DNA of 64,000 nt from Glandiceps talaboti (Eukaryota > Hemichordata > Enteropneusta > Spengelidae). Under the pieces are notes generated by a model. It worked only from the letters and a program-made list of their open reading frames with translations, did no database searches and was not told the DNA's origin. Where the stretch lies: NCBI RefSeq assembly GCF_964340395.1, contig NC_135566.1, positions 17,382,501-17,446,500 on the forward strand. The letters run 5' to 3'. Position 1 is the stretch's first letter, and the number at the start of each line of letters is the position of its first letter. Position numbers and translations under genes: made by a program. Positions 1-12,643 of this stretch are shown here, piece by piece.

Positions 1-21
1 AACAAATACATTAAATCATAC

Positions 22-210
22 CTTTTCTGGGTTAAGGGATTGGACGATAGATTGTATTGATATTGTAGAGGAAACGCCAAACATACTCTGCAAGGTGGTC
101 CTTAATCTTGATTTCTTTTTCCTGTTCGGGTAAATTGTTGTCTTAGCCCTCCATTGACGGCGACGAAATCTATTTGGCAGCATTTGTTCCACATCAAGGG
201 CAAGCTCAAC
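22..210 (-). CDS. TRPA1: TRPA1-like exon 22, proximal C-terminal tail, residues 1120-1182
   Basis: 189 bp, phase 0 at both ends, between TTCACAG-type AG (211-212) and gtatga (20-21). It encodes VELALDVEQMLPNRFRRRQW and AKTTIYPNRKKK, matching the ELxLDIExxLP and YPNK segments of the TRPA1 C-terminal region. The donor at the left edge means at least one more exon lies outside the window. Confidence 0.93.
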
Positions 211-433
211 CTTGTGAAATATAGATAATTCGTGCAAATTAACAAGACATAATAACAATTAAAATCATAACATTAATATAAGAAAAAAATCACGAATCAA
301 AGAAGTCGTAAATTTGAATTAAGCGATTTGAGAGCAAAGAGACATGTTGAACAAGTCATAGTCTTACCTCTATGAGAATAATTGCTTACAATGATTTATC
401 TTTGAATATTAAAAAAAATATATCTTCATTTAC

Positions 434-502
434 CTGAAGTGCGTGTTTTTTCAAAACTGCCTGTTCTTGAACACCCTTTATGTCATCTAGAGCAAGACCA
501 AC
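434..502 (-). CDS. TRPA1: TRPA1-like exon 21, post-S6 TRP-like helix, residues 1097-1119
   Basis: 69 bp, phase 0 at both ends, between TATTTAG and gtaaat. It encodes VGLALDDIKGVQEQAVLKKH, the highly conserved segment just after S6. Although tiny, it is certain because it joins MNLL of exon 20 to VELALDVE of exon 22 as in all TRPA1 proteins. Confidence 0.95.
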
Positions 503-594
503 CTAAATAAAACAAGAGAATAAAATGAACCATTAAACATAATAGATGGATACTATATTGCACTATGATGACAATTGAAATAAACATAGACATA

Positions 595-664
595 TGCATA
601 CATACGTACGTACGTACATACATACATACATACATACATACATACATACATACATACATACATG
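595..664. repeat. CATA/CGTA microsatellite
   Basis: Tetranucleotide run in the intron between channel exons 20 and 21. It extends an open frame beyond the exon 20 donor, which is not coding. Confidence 0.95.
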
Positions 665-780
665 GTCGGCAACCTTTGGAACACAGACCCGATATCTAAT
701 ACAAGACTACGATACACACGCCTATCGATGCATACGAGTATGGTGCCATCAGTAATCTTGATCAAGAGAAAAATACTCAC

Positions 781-1005
781 CAGTAAATTCATGATGATTA
801 TTGCTGCTATGATAATGAAGATTGAAAACATAATATATGTTATTCCACGGTACGAAACAACATTTGCGAAATATTCGGGATCAGTCATGTCGTATTCGTC
901 TCGGTTCAGGTAGTTAAGAGATCGAAATATTTCATCATAGGTAAATTCGCCATTCATCATGACAAATGTCTTCATTAAAGCAAAGCCCACTGAACTGAAT
1001 GCTGG
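781..1005 (-). CDS. TRPA1: TRPA1-like exon 20, pore helix, selectivity filter and S6, residues 1022-1096
   Basis: 225 bp, phase 0 at both ends, acceptor TTGCAG and donor gtgagt. It encodes PAFSSVGFALMKTFVMMNGE (pore helix and filter), FTYDEIF, an acidic outer loop, and S6 (YIMFSIFIIIAAIIIMNLL). The filter reads Asn-Gly-Glu where vertebrate TRPA1 has Leu-Gly-Asp; the acid at the calcium-binding position is kept as Glu. Confidence 0.96.
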
Positions 1006-1346
1006 CTGCAATAATAACAATAAAGAAAGGCAAGTTCAACCGAGGAATTGGGTACTGGCAATGAAATAATTCACTACTGACAAATTGATAAATGCGTATA
1101 AATCACTACTGTCTACTCCTCATCACATGACCTTGTGTTTGTAATCATCTAGTATCATCGGGTAGTGTCGACTAATAAGTTTAACGTTCAAGCCAAACTT
1201 TCCACTCAGTCAAACTCGGGGGGTTACACAAGTAATCACTACATACATTACCTCCAGTCTAGGGTTAGGGTTAGTTGTTATTGCCATGGCAACTTTAAAG
1301 TAGAATGACGGGATATAGGAATTAATGTACAATAGGAGTAAATCAC

Positions 1347-1438
1347 CTGATTCATTAGTAGTGCATAAAAACTCAGTCCAAACGCCACCATGAACAGGAA
1401 CAATATGACTGAAAAGCGGCAAAAAGTCTTCAAAATAT
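1347..1438 (-). CDS. TRPA1: TRPA1-like exon 19, S5, residues 991-1021
   Basis: 92 bp between TTTATAG and gtgatt. It encodes ILKTFCRFSVILFLFMVAFG then LSFYALLMNQ, the S5 helix including the FGLSFY motif strongly conserved in TRPA1. A longer open frame here is in another reading frame and is not the coding one; the phases of exons 18 and 20 fix this choice. Confidence 0.95.
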
Positions 1439-2008
1439 CTATAAAATCGTACGGAAAGAAGATGACAACATAAATGACAATTCATGTAATACTGATAAAT
1501 TAATACTACTGATATAATAACGAATATAATTAGCTGTTATTCTCTAATATGTGTCGTCGTTCAGCCAGGGAAAATATGAGTGACCTGAGTGGCATTGTCA
1601 CTTCGAGTTGCAATACAAAACAACTAGGTCAGGACTATTTTCCGGGTCAGTGAAGAATCAGTATTTAGGAGCAATGTAATTATACCTTCTCAAGCAAACT
1701 TGATGAAAAGTCGGAAACGTTAATGCCGATTTCCCCCATTTTCAAGCACCACAGAATTCGTGACGTAGACACGGATTATCGTGATGTAGAACGGCCATGG
1801 TATATACAATGCACATTGTCTTTTCAAAGACTATAACTTGGCTTGTGTAACAGCATTTGTTATATGTATGGACCACCTTACAATAATAGTCTTACAGTCA
1901 TACACATATATAATACAACTTCACGTCATCAACGACTAGCGAAACTTGAAAAAGAATGTAAGGTTATTTTTTACAGTTATTTGAATGACGTACAATAACT
2001 ATTCTCAC

Positions 2009-2117
2009 CTATGAACATGACAACGTAGATCCCAAGATAGGCTCGTTTGCGTACAAAGATAATGAGATTCAACCATGCCAAGAATATTGCAAATGCACCC
2101 ATGCACCACTGCCATGG
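2009..2117 (-). CDS. TRPA1: TRPA1-like exon 18, S4, residues 955-990
   Basis: 109 bp between TTCCAG and gtgaga. It encodes PWQWCMGAFAIFLAW then NLIIFVRKRAYLGIYVVMFI, the S4 helix and S4-S5 region of TRPA1. It leaves in phase 1 and makes an Asp codon with exon 19. Confidence 0.95.
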
Positions 2118-2539
2118 CTGGAAGAGAGGTATGAAAAGAGCAATTTGGTGTTGTTAGTATACCATCCTGGTTAAACTGCAAAATAGATTTACGAGATCAT
2201 CCTTATCATCCCTCTCCTTACAAACTGTAGGCACACTGTAGGTTAGTGTAGTGGAAATCATAGGAAAAGAATCCCATCCACTGCGTCTGATCTGTTATTG
2301 ATCACTCACACCATCTCCAATGTGGCATGTGGGAGTGAACATGCAGGATAACTCCCAGTATGCACAAACGAAGTGATATGATTGGACAGTTACAGCAAGT
2401 CATCTGTAGAGAGGGATGAGAATGGCATCCACAACGGCTGAACTTTCAGTCTAAATGCTGCACTATTCTGACACCAATACTAGTATTTATACAAATTGAA
2501 ATGTATTTGACAAGTGGTACAGCCAAATGTTTTAGTGTC

Positions 2540-2625
2540 AAGAGCTTTTTTTTTTTTTTTAGATTTGTGAACCTTCAGAGCATTTTATGGATTTACGGTA
2601 TAGAAAAATAAATGTTATTATTATT

Positions 2626-2702
<77 letters not shown>

Positions 2703-2720
2703 TATTATTATTATTATTAC
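2540..2720 (+). mobile_element. Possible LINE tail with ATC/ATT microsatellite
   Basis: A short AT-rich segment ending in AATAAATGTTATTATTATT is followed by more than 25 ATC units and then ATT units (2613-2719). This is the usual 3' end of the L2/CR1-type LINEs found elsewhere in the window. No coding remnant is visible, so the call rests on the tail alone. Confidence 0.4.
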
Positions 2721-3059
2721 AAGTGGAGGGGTTTAAATAGTACATAATAATCAAAAATGTTGCGAGAACTTTAGAGGAATATCACTTATGGGTGGTGTGT
2801 ATAAGTAGGAGGTGTAAAGGTTGACGTTTTACACCCATATTAATTGTTCAACATTTCCCATTCAAGCTTCAAGTCGTAACAATTGGGAGCTTGTTACTTG
2901 TCATGTATATGAATAAAAGTATGACAATATTATTTTATTTATGACTAAATTGGCACTAGCACTGCGGCCCAGCGAAGATCTCAATTGTCCAGTATTCCCC
3001 AAAGCATTTAGGCACTAAAATCTGATTGACAGCTACGTATACGGTAGCGGTAGCGATGA

Positions 3060-3720
3060 CTCAGATTTTCACAAATCCCTTTGGATTTTTCAGACAGATT
3101 GGTGTGCATTTGAAAAAAGTTGAACATGAGCTGAGCGAAGTTTAGTTGTCATAAAATAATGTTGCAAAGTTTAGTGAAAAGAATATCGATTTCAAGTTTT
3201 TCTGATATGAGCGCAGTAGTACTGTACTGACTGTGGTGAGTGTCCGTGGAACACATATCGCTGACCTGTTGATACCATTATATGTATTTGCTGACGGGTA
3301 TTAAACTAAAATAAACGGAATAACTCGAAACTCTCGATTTTATTTGCCACACAGCTTTCATGAAATTAAACACTGATTTTTGTGAAAGCAAATGCTAGGT
3401 CAGTCTGTATGTATTACGTGTAATTTACTTACAGAATAACGAAGTTAGAGGTCTGTATTTATGTAGATGTACATGGTAAAATGTGCCGGTTTACAGATTA
3501 CAACATTATGGTTTTCTTAATGAGTTTTAACAACATAGTCAGCGATAGCACATCATTTTCCAGAAAAGAATTTTAAAAATGACAAATCTAAAACCAAGAG
3601 ATTTTTTACAAAACCCCTTTGGTCTCTATTTATGAATTTTCAGACCGATTGGTGCGCATTCGAAAAAGTTGAATGTGAGCAAAGTTCAGTTGTAATAAAA
3701 GAACACGGCCATTATTTTTC
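3060..3720. repeat. Direct duplication of about 100 bp
   Basis: Segments at 3063-3165 and 3612-3705 share CAGACAGATTGGTGTGCATT / CAGACCGATTGGTGCGCATT and GAAAAAGTTGAA in the same order. The sequence between them is AT-rich without recognised content. Confidence 0.7.
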
Positions 3721-4944
3721 TATGGGAAATCTGACAGAGTATTCGGAAGTAAATGTTAAATTCGCACTCAGCCTACACTCGCTTGATTTAATTGTTTTCA
3801 TCTTTGCGTTACTTGCGATACAATTTTGAGATTTTAAGTCGTTTGAATCTCTTCTAAAATCGTATGGTTTTGATTTTATTTGATCGCAATCGAAAATGCA
3901 ATGTCTTTGCGCTGGCATGCCATAAAGTTGACTTGACCTGTGTCTTCTGCTACTGTAAAACGTTGTAGAATATTGTTTCATTTAGTACAAATTGTACATT
4001 CATGAATAGCCGATAACATGTAATAATATATTAATCCGAATGCAAAAACGTACCTGAAATTATGAAATGTACGGCATACATGTGGAGTGCACGTGATATA
4101 GGTCATTCCAGGCATGATGATATTCTTACACTGTGTAACATTGTATCACACTCACAAGGTGTTTACGTGTGCATCTGCACAGCGTGTGTGTACTAAAACA
4201 ACACAAATAAAAGGTCACGACCTTGATGGTGACACAACTGCGAAATCATGGATAATTTATCAAAATTCCCTTAAGAATGGAAGGCTACTCATCCTCAACT
4301 ATATATAATGCGGAACTGTGTTCAATCATAACGCAACTAACGGTTTCCTTGAACGCAAGTTCGGTTGGATATTTTGGTACACGACTGTCAATGTTGTGTC
4401 AAACTGGACCTTATTACTCAAAGACCTACGTAATCCAATGTTACATCACAATTATCCATCACGATCATGTCATATATTCAACTGAAGTTTATGTACTACG
4501 TTTGCATATATATATGTATATATGATTTACACTGTCAAGAAAGGAAAGTTGAACTTTGTTCATAGCAAAAGGTATGTAGAGCTGATGACTTCGTTAACGT
4601 ACATGGTTGTAAATGTCAGCGCAACTGAAAAGGACAAGACTATGTCAAGATGGGGTTAGTTTGTACTAGGTGTATGTCAGATAAAAGTTGCTGCATCTCT
4701 TTGATTTGTTTCTTTTGAGAAAAATACGACAGTCTGGTTTTCAACGGCCACGTCAGTATCGAACGAACGCTAGGTCCCCCTTTGATCTAGACGTATCATG
4801 TGTCGTTGCATTACAATATACTAAGATTAATACTCACAGTGTTACAGCGAAGTGGCTAGCTAGCCTCACAAGTCATCGGAAATGTGGTCGGATTTACTAT
4901 CTCTGTTGATAACTATGTACTCACTTTTTTTTTTTATCATGTCT

Positions 4945-5870
4945 TACAGTGCAAATTTTTGTTTTATTTATTTATTTTGTTTTGATTTTTGACGTGGGAG
5001 CGTGGCATATGCACTGCACTGTGCTTTGTTCATATGAATGTGTGTTCGCCGAGATGTATGTAATTTTCCAAGTAGACGCAACAATGGCAAGACAAACAAT
5101 CCGGACTACACATGCATTACAAAATATTTGCAATGCCCATTTCTATTTTTAAGTCAACTTCGTGTAAATTTTAGCAACTTGTAAATTACTGATTATTCCT
5201 AGTTGTTCGGCAAAGTCATGTAAACAATAAAGTAGTGACCTGGTCACTGCCTATCTTGCTTGTGTATATTATATGTGTATAGCACACATGTACCGTTGCA
5301 TACACACATAAATGCAGTGCACATGACTTGCGTGATTCGCGTGATAACTATGGCTACATTGTAATACATTTTAGTGACGTCAATCGACTTGCACGTGCAA
5401 AATATAACAGTCGCCATCTTTATTACACTGCACTTGTCACGAGCTTCACGACTGAGAAATTCTGGATAATAATATTGATATTCCTGTAACAATCGATGTA
5501 GTGATACTGTGATCGATCCCAACTATATTGTGTCCTTATCGTTTGAATTTGGCATGTGTCACTGGGACCCGGAAATATACGTACGCATACGCACATCATG
5601 ATGTTGTCAGTTGAGTTGGAGAATTTAAAAGCAGATGATATTTTGTTGGATAGAATCCAAGTACAAACAATAATATACAGTTGGAGTCAACGATCATGTT
5701 TACTTGTACTCAAATGTGTGAGTACACTTACTTTGAAGATTTTGCGATAAAAGACTGAACCAAGCTGCGTAAATGGAATTGTCAAGGACTGCTGGTATAT
5801 TTTAGGTATTTACAATTTATTCTGGTGATTTTAGAGTTTTAGAATTGCTTAGGTTTGATACAGATAATTT
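4945..5870. repeat. Direct segmental duplication, copy A
   Basis: About 925 bp matching 8335-9362 in the same orientation. Shared blocks include TTTTTGACGTGGGAGCGTG, AGTCAACTTCGTGTAAATTT and GATACAGATAATTTCAAAA. Both copies end near an AATAAAC-GATTATTA block and a TTA microsatellite. No coding function is seen. Confidence 0.85.
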
Positions 5871-5989
5871 CAAAACTCATGAAACTCGAATAAACCCGAT
5901 TATTACAATTATTATTATTTCTATGTACTATTATTATAATTATTATAATTATAATTATTATTATTATTATTATTATTACTATTATTATT

Positions 5990-6120
5990 ATTACAAGTGG
6001 AGGGGTTTAAATAGTATATAATAATAAAGCATTGTGTGAGAGACAATTTAGAGGAATGGTGCCTGTTGGTCCTATTGTCAATAAAATACAAAATACATTT
6101 TCCTTAGGAGGCAACATTTT
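5990..6120 (+). repeat. Dispersed repeat following TTA microsatellites
   Basis: Begins ACAAGTGGAGGGGTTTAAAT after a TTA run, then AATAATAAAGCATTG and GAGAGACAATTTAGAGG. Copies with the same start lie at 2719-2810, 32607-32705 and, shortened, at 32866-32890. No coding content. Confidence 0.65.
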
Positions 6121-7479
6121 GGGGCAATTTATGGCAATTACGATTTGGCAAAGGACAAAGGGCCACATCTGAGACCAAGCAAAATCAAATATAATGCAAA
6201 GTGGACCCGTTTTAGACTCTTGAGCTCGAAAAAACCCTGACCCCATTTTAGACCAAATGACTTGAAAACGAACCCAAAAGGTCGGCACATCAATGTATAC
6301 TCACATAAGGGAGTAGCCCCCCCCCCCAGATATTTGTCTGAACAGCTCGCATCATGACCAAGCAATACATTGTTCTGTTATGATATTTAATGTTGCTGAT
6401 AACATTCCCTGAAAACAATATTTGCAATGAGTCTTACTATATTTGTAATATTATTATTCCCAAATCACTGACAGGTACAATTATTTTGATTATACAGTGT
6501 TTTTTCCGACACCATGCAGGCACTCAGAGCTGTGCGAGTGTGATAAAATTGAGCCAGGTTTTTGAACTATTGGTACTTATACTATTGTTCACAATATATT
6601 TGTGTGCCGTTGTGGTGGAGTCAAATGATGTAGCCATTCGTTGCAAAACTTGGCCTCAGATTTCTGTTTGCTATGAAGACAGGTGTACTTGATATTTAAG
6701 GATCATTTACAGAAATAATAGTTACCAACGTACGCAACGTTAGATTTGTTTACGAATTACGTCGCTGTACCCATCATCAATGTCGCTTATCAGATGTCAC
6801 ACTAAATGATTGTGTTGCTTCCCATCAGAAAATTTAACTAAAGGTAAGGGAAATATTGATCGTAACATATTTAGTCATGAAATCATCAGATTTCTGGCAA
6901 TTTCCATGACTTGTTTAGAAAGATTACAGTTCAATAATATTTGGAAGCAACAGCATAAAGTTAGCGCTAAATATTACGTGATAACAATCAATTCCAGTCA
7001 ACCAGATGCACATGGTGGTATGTTTGTGCCTCATGTGTATGGTACCGGACGGGCTAGCCTGTCTGTCAGTGTCACATTTTGCTTCTTATCTTCAAGATGT
7101 TTTAAGAAAATGAAAACAGTCGTTGTCTGATCAACAGAATTTCTCTTCCACTGAAGTTTAGACAACATTTAGTTGTATTCTCTCATGTAAACGTTGTTGA
7201 TCATGCATGATATGTCACACTGACCTCGTTTCCTTCGACGTCTTTATGAAACTAGGTCAAGGGTTAAATTCACCGAGAACGAACACTTTCGCCACATTGC
7301 TAATCTTGTTTTGCCGCGTAATCATCAAATATTTTCCAGATAATTATGAATAAATTTCTTATTTTACACTTTGGGCTTTTTAGTTTTGTCTGATAACCAG
7401 CCACCTTGAATACTATGTACTCACTTTATTTCACTTTCTCTTGATTGGGTTCATTACCATCCACACAGTGACACGAAGC

Positions 7480-7890
7480 AGTTTCATTGTCTTTCAAAAA
7501 CGTACCCGTCCCGTTCGTACTGAAGACTTACTGTACATGTGGCGTGGTGTATCGTCTACGACTATATTTGCCTTGTATTAGTTGTAAAATGAAATAAAAT
7601 TTGAACATGCTGAACAGAACTTTGGCCAGGCATGTCTTATTTTTGTTTTATTTGTTTATTTTTTTGTTTTGACGTAACTGTACTGTGTTGTGTCTATATG
7701 AACCTGTGTTTGCCATGATCCAGGTAGACACAACAATGGCAACACTGAATTGCAACATCAGTACAGCGTTGCGTCTTTTTATGTTGATTTCGACAATGAT
7801 TCATGCTATGTATCAAAATAAAAGCAATCAACTTTCCATAGTCTGTTTGAAAGCAAGACAGACAATCGGACTACGCATTATTGTTCAAAA
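7480..7890. repeat. Direct segmental duplication, copy B (partial)
   Basis: Matches the first part of copy C (8215-8600): AAATTTGAACATGCTGAA, GGCATGTCTTA, AATAAAAGCAATCAA and TTGAAAGCAAGACA occur in both in the same order. It stops before the part shared by copies A and C. Confidence 0.75.
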
Positions 7891-8214
7891 ACAAAAACAA
7901 AAACAAATATTATCATGAAGCTGACTTGCCTTCTTTATATCAGTTCAAACACAATTTTCGATTTCACTTTGATCATGAGCCACAACCGGGGAACTCCTAA
8001 ATCGGTCAGGGAACTCAGTTATATTTACATGCTTACTGGCTCGGTAAAGGTTATTATTGTGATGGGCAAGTATAGTGTGTATACTGGTATTTTTTTGGAG
8101 TGTTGTGTTTTTTTGGTTCATTGTGCACGATTGAAATAGAAACAGGTGAAATGCACATAAAATCGTAAGTGCTAATTCGTATTGGGGAAGGAAACGAGGT
8201 CAAGTCAAGTAATC

Positions 8215-9362
8215 TTTCAAAAAACTACCCGAAACAGTGTGTCATGGTGCCGTATATCGTCTACCACTATTTTTGTCTCCTAAAATAAAATTAAATTTGA
8301 ACATGCTGAAGAGAACTATTGCTAGGCATGTCTTACAGTGCAATTTTTTTGTTTCATCTATTTATTCATTTTGTTTTGATTTTTGACGTGGGAGCGTGAG
8401 GTATTCATTGCACTGTGCGTCTGTGCTATGTCCATATGAACGTGTTTTCGCCGCGATGTGTGTAATTTTCCAGGTAGACACATGATCATTGTTGCGTCTT
8501 TTTATATTGACTGCGTCAGTGGTACATGTTATTGTACCAAAATAAAAGCAATCAATGCTCGGTAGTCTGCTTGAAAGCAAGACAAACAATCCGGACTACC
8601 ATGCATTACACAATATTTGCAATGTCCTTTCTGTTTTTAAGTCAACTTCGTGTAAATTTTAGCAACTTGTAAATTAATGATTATTCCGAGTCGTTCGGCA
8701 AAGTCATGTAAACAATAAACTAGTGAGTTGGTTGCTTTCATTGCCTATCATTTTGTGTATATGGTGTGTGTACGGCACACCTCGTACTGCCAAGCTGCAT
8801 ACAAACATAAATGCAGTGCACATAATATGCGTGATTCGCGTGATAACTATAGCTACATTGTAATACATTGTACATTCTAGTGACGTCAGTCGTCTTGCAC
8901 GCACAAAATATAACAGTCGCCATCTTTATAATTCTGCACTTGTCAGCAATCTTCACGACTGAGAAATTCTTGATAATAATATGATGTAGTGATACTGTGA
9001 TCGATCCCAACTATATTGTGTCCTCATCGTTTGAATTTGGCATGTGTCACTAGGACCCGGAAATATGTACGTACGCATATGTACATCATGTTGTCAGTTG
9101 AGTTGGAGAATTCAAAAGCAGACGATATTTTGTTGGATAAAATCCAAGTACAAACAATAATATACAGTATGGAGTCAACGACCATGTCAACTTGTACTCA
9201 AATGTGTGTGTACACTTACTTTGAAGATTTTGTGATAAAAGACTTAACCACGCTGCGTAAATGGAATTGTCAAGAACTGGTGGTATTTTAGGTATTTACA
9301 ATTTATTCTGGTGATTTTAGAGTTTTAGAATTGCATAGGTTTGATACAGATAATTTCAAAAA
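8215..9362. repeat. Direct segmental duplication, copy C
   Basis: Shares its left part with copy B and its right part with copy A, so it is the most complete representative. It is followed by the X-box-bearing repeat at 9375-9920, which is absent after copy A. Confidence 0.85.
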
Positions 9363-9374
9363 TCATGAAACCTT

Positions 9375-9920
9375 GTTACAACATATATCACCAACCCATA
9401 CATTCAAACAGCAATGATGTTTTTTCCTAAATTTGAAATTTTTAAAGTGTTTTATGTCTTATTTTTCAAAAAATCACATAATATGGTTATTTTGGTTACC
9501 ATGGCAACTGATTTAAATGACCACTTTTTTGAATTCAGCATGACAAACTACCCTTGGTAGTGGGGTCAATGTGCAAATAAAAAGATATTTATCAGATTTA
9601 TAATGTTATTTGTGAGATGTATGTGTATGTAATGAAAACATAATTTTCACGTCTACCGTATGTTGCCATGGAAACAGCCATCAAATTTTGTACAGTTTAT
9701 GTTACATCAGGTAGCACTAACTCATACATGCCTAATACAAGGACATTTTTTCACTGTATTATCTTTTTTTTCAATGTTTTATGTCAAATTTTGGAAAAAT
9801 GATTAACATATTATGGTTATTTTGGTTACCATGGCAACAGATGTTCATAAAATGACCCCCTTTTCTGAACTCAGCATACAAAACTACCCCAGGTAGGGTG
9901 GTTAATATTCCAATAAACCT
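9375..9920 (+). repeat. Dispersed repeat carrying X-box-like palindromes
   Basis: Two internal copies of a block ending GGTTATTTTGGTTACCATGG lead to GTAGGGTGGTTAATATTC and an ATT microsatellite. A third copy lies at 33045-33230 with the same ending. The GTTACCATGGCAAC palindromes (9495-9508 and 9825-9838) fit the RFX X-box consensus. Confidence 0.65.
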
Positions 9921-10037
9921 GATTATTATAAAAATTATTATTTCTATATACTATTTTATAATAATAATTATTATTATTATTATAATTATTATCATTATTA
10001 TTATTATTATTATTATAAATATGATTATTATTATAAA

Positions 10038-10081
<44 letters not shown>
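9921..10081. repeat. ATT microsatellite
   Basis: Interrupted ATT/ATA units over about 160 bp; the run of Ile codons it would encode is not a gene. A similar run lies at 5911-5993. Confidence 0.95.
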
Positions 10082-10082
<1 letters not shown>

Positions 10083-11026
10083 GTTGGTTTCACGTTTCAC
10101 TTATGCAGCATGACACAAACAAACAGCAACAAGGTACAGTGAACCCTTGGGATGTAGAAGTAATCAAGTTAATCTGTTGATTATCAGTTAGAAAATAAGG
10201 AATTGCAGGTATTAAAATCATCAAGTCCATGTGTAATGTTTTCATTTATAGAAGTCTGTTTTTACTGCACTGTGAATGAATAACGATGTTCATCACTTTT
10301 CATGTGACTGGAGAAAGGATCCTGCTGTGTTTGTTGTGATTCTGGTATTGTTAGTCTGTTTGTCTATCATTGTGTCACAAACATATATAATGTCCCGTGA
10401 GTGAAACACCAAACCTGCATCATTTTAGCTGTAACATGAACAGGAATTTGAGTGACAGGAAGGACAGCATCCTAGTAAAGTGATGTAAACTTTACCAGAC
10501 ATATGATATTGCTTAATTATTTAAATTATTCTTGATTTGGGTAAGTACACTACAGACTTGGAATGTGTTTGAATATGATGAACTGTGCACTTACACTGAA
10601 AATCTCATGTCTTACTCTTATTTTTTCAAAGTCTTTATATAAAATCTAAATATCAGAAACACACATACGTGCAAAATGACCAAATGATCAATTTTCTTCT
10701 ACCACTACAATCTTTAAAACTCAATATTTAATTTCAATGAGGGAACACTTTTAACAGTCTTCAGTAACTAAGTGTCTTTTAACTTATTTAAGTCTAATAA
10801 TAGCACTGTCAAGAAATATTTTAAGTTGAAATAATATCTAACTGTATGTCTTTTTGTTTTGATCGCACAGAACACGGTGTCATGTAATATATATTACTAG
10901 CTGGGTATGGGGTACGTACACTACAGTGTCATAATGACAGTTTACATTCAATTATTACTTTATGTCAAAGCTTATAACACCAATTCTCTGTCCAAGGTGT
11001 GAACTTCTCCTGTGTAAAACATCAGT

Positions 11027-11400
11027 TTTTCGTTTATATGACTAATACACAACAGCATTTTAAACAAGATGGCTGCAGTATTGTGAGGGGTACGTACTCT
11101 ACACTGGGGGGGGGGGGGGTACGTACACTACAATTTAGCATAATAATTTTTCCAGTGGGAAGAGTTTTTAAGAGTCCACTTTACTTCCATAGACTAGGAC
11201 ATAGAGGCAAAACATAACTTTTTCAGTTATATGACTAATAGAAAACTGCATTTTAAACAAGATGGCAACAGGGGTACGTACTCTACACTTGGGGTACGTA
11301 CACTACAATTTGGCATGATAATTTTTCCAGTGGGATAAGTTTTTGAACTTAAGTGTCCACTTTACTTCCATAGACTATGACATAGAGGCTCTACATGATC
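11027..11400. repeat. Tandem duplication of about 190 bp with GTACGTAC motifs
   Basis: Positions 11027-11205 and 11220-11395 share ATTTTAAACAAGATGGC, GGGGTACGTACTCTACACT, GGGTACGTACACTACAATTT and CCACTTTACTTCCATAGACTA. A G homopolymer interrupts the first copy at 11105-11118. A further GGGTACGTACACTAC occurs at 10910. Confidence 0.8.
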
Positions 11401-12643
11401 ATAATTGTATTATCCTAGTATGTGCAATATATTGGTAGTAGAATTGGGGGGGGGGGGGTTAGCACACTACATAAATTTACTGAAATTTTCCTTTTCCATT
11501 TCAATGCATCCTGCTATTAGTATATCATTTCAAATGGTATGAATTTTATTCTTAATTTAGTAATAGAGATAATTTCTAATCTCATAACGACCTAAAGTGC
11601 TGAAGATTGCCAGGTTTATTTTGTACAGTGTCACTTCTTATAAGGTTGCTGTAAGTTTGCAAATATCCGTAACAAGGAGTCATTTCGATAACCATGCAGA
11701 TTTTCAACATCGGCATTCCTTCAGCATGTCAAGCACACACTTAAATAAACTTTAAAATGAATTTAAAGTGCACAGAACTTACAATATGATGTATTGGTCA
11801 TATAGTGTATGAATGAGGAGTAGTTAAAATTAGTGAAAATGAAAATGACCCTTCGTAACATGAAAAAATTGTGAAAATCACACCTTTAAAATATGTGTAT
11901 TTCATACATTTTTTATCCGATTCACTTAATTTTTTTTATTTTGCTGGCTAATCTGGCTTTATGCCACTTACATCATTGTTTTGGAAATGTTCAATTTCAC
12001 ATTTGTACTATGTGACCGTAACGGTGTTGGTGTTGGTTGTGTACGCTTGATTGTGATATAGCCGTTTATTAGGTACAATAACTTACACGTAATATTACAA
12101 ACTGTGAAAAGTATTGCATCACCTGTGGGTAAACGTTTTTATAGCCGTTGTACATGATAAATCAAATCAAATTGAAATTCGGAATATTTAGCGCCCTAAA
12201 AGGAGATCGCGTTTTCAGTATGTTTTTTGTACTGCTTACTACATTAATAATATCAACCACTGATTAAAATTTTCATTGTGTAATTATTGGTACTTTGACA
12301 ATTTTCAGTGAATATATTATGATTGTCTAATCGAAAAAGACAACTAGTACAGTTTAAACACGGTGAAGGTTAAACAAACTTGCCACTACACTACTATAAT
12401 ATTGGTCACTAATTAACAGATACAATGTCTTTATTGTAAATAAATGATCAACATTTTAGTGAATATATATCTGGTTATTTGATGAAATGAAAATAATGGC
12501 CCTATTACAGCTAGTGTAGGCTTAAGTGAAGTACAATAATGCAGCTGATTTTAGAACATGTGCTGATGCAAAAGATTAAGTTCCTTTCAGTGCACATGGA
12601 AAAGGAAGAAGTGAGCTATCAAATATAACGGTAAACGATATAC

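Larger units (their letters stand above)
2118..12643. other. Intron 17 of the channel gene
   Basis: 10.5 kb without recognised exons on either strand. It contains the duplications, microsatellites and X-box repeats listed separately. The remaining stretches (6.2-7.4 kb, 10.1-10.9 kb, 11.4-12.6 kb) are AT-rich and show nothing I can name. Confidence 0.6.

Noticed and set aside
1210-1485. 91-residue open frame over channel exon 19
   Set aside because: It is in the wrong frame. Phase from exons 18 and 20 shows that the coding frame is the one with FGLSFYALL.
2290-2390. Possible short exon linking S2 and S4, encoding SYPACSLPHATLEM
   Set aside because: It has an in-frame stop upstream and no good acceptor; the exon at 12644-12760 fits the gap in phase and matches the S3 motif.
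6007-6365. Two minus-strand open frames of 75-93 residues
   Set aside because: They lie in a dispersed repeat (start ACAAGTGGAGGGG) whose other copies do not keep the frame.
9898-10113. Poly-isoleucine open frame
   Set aside because: Translation of an ATT microsatellite.
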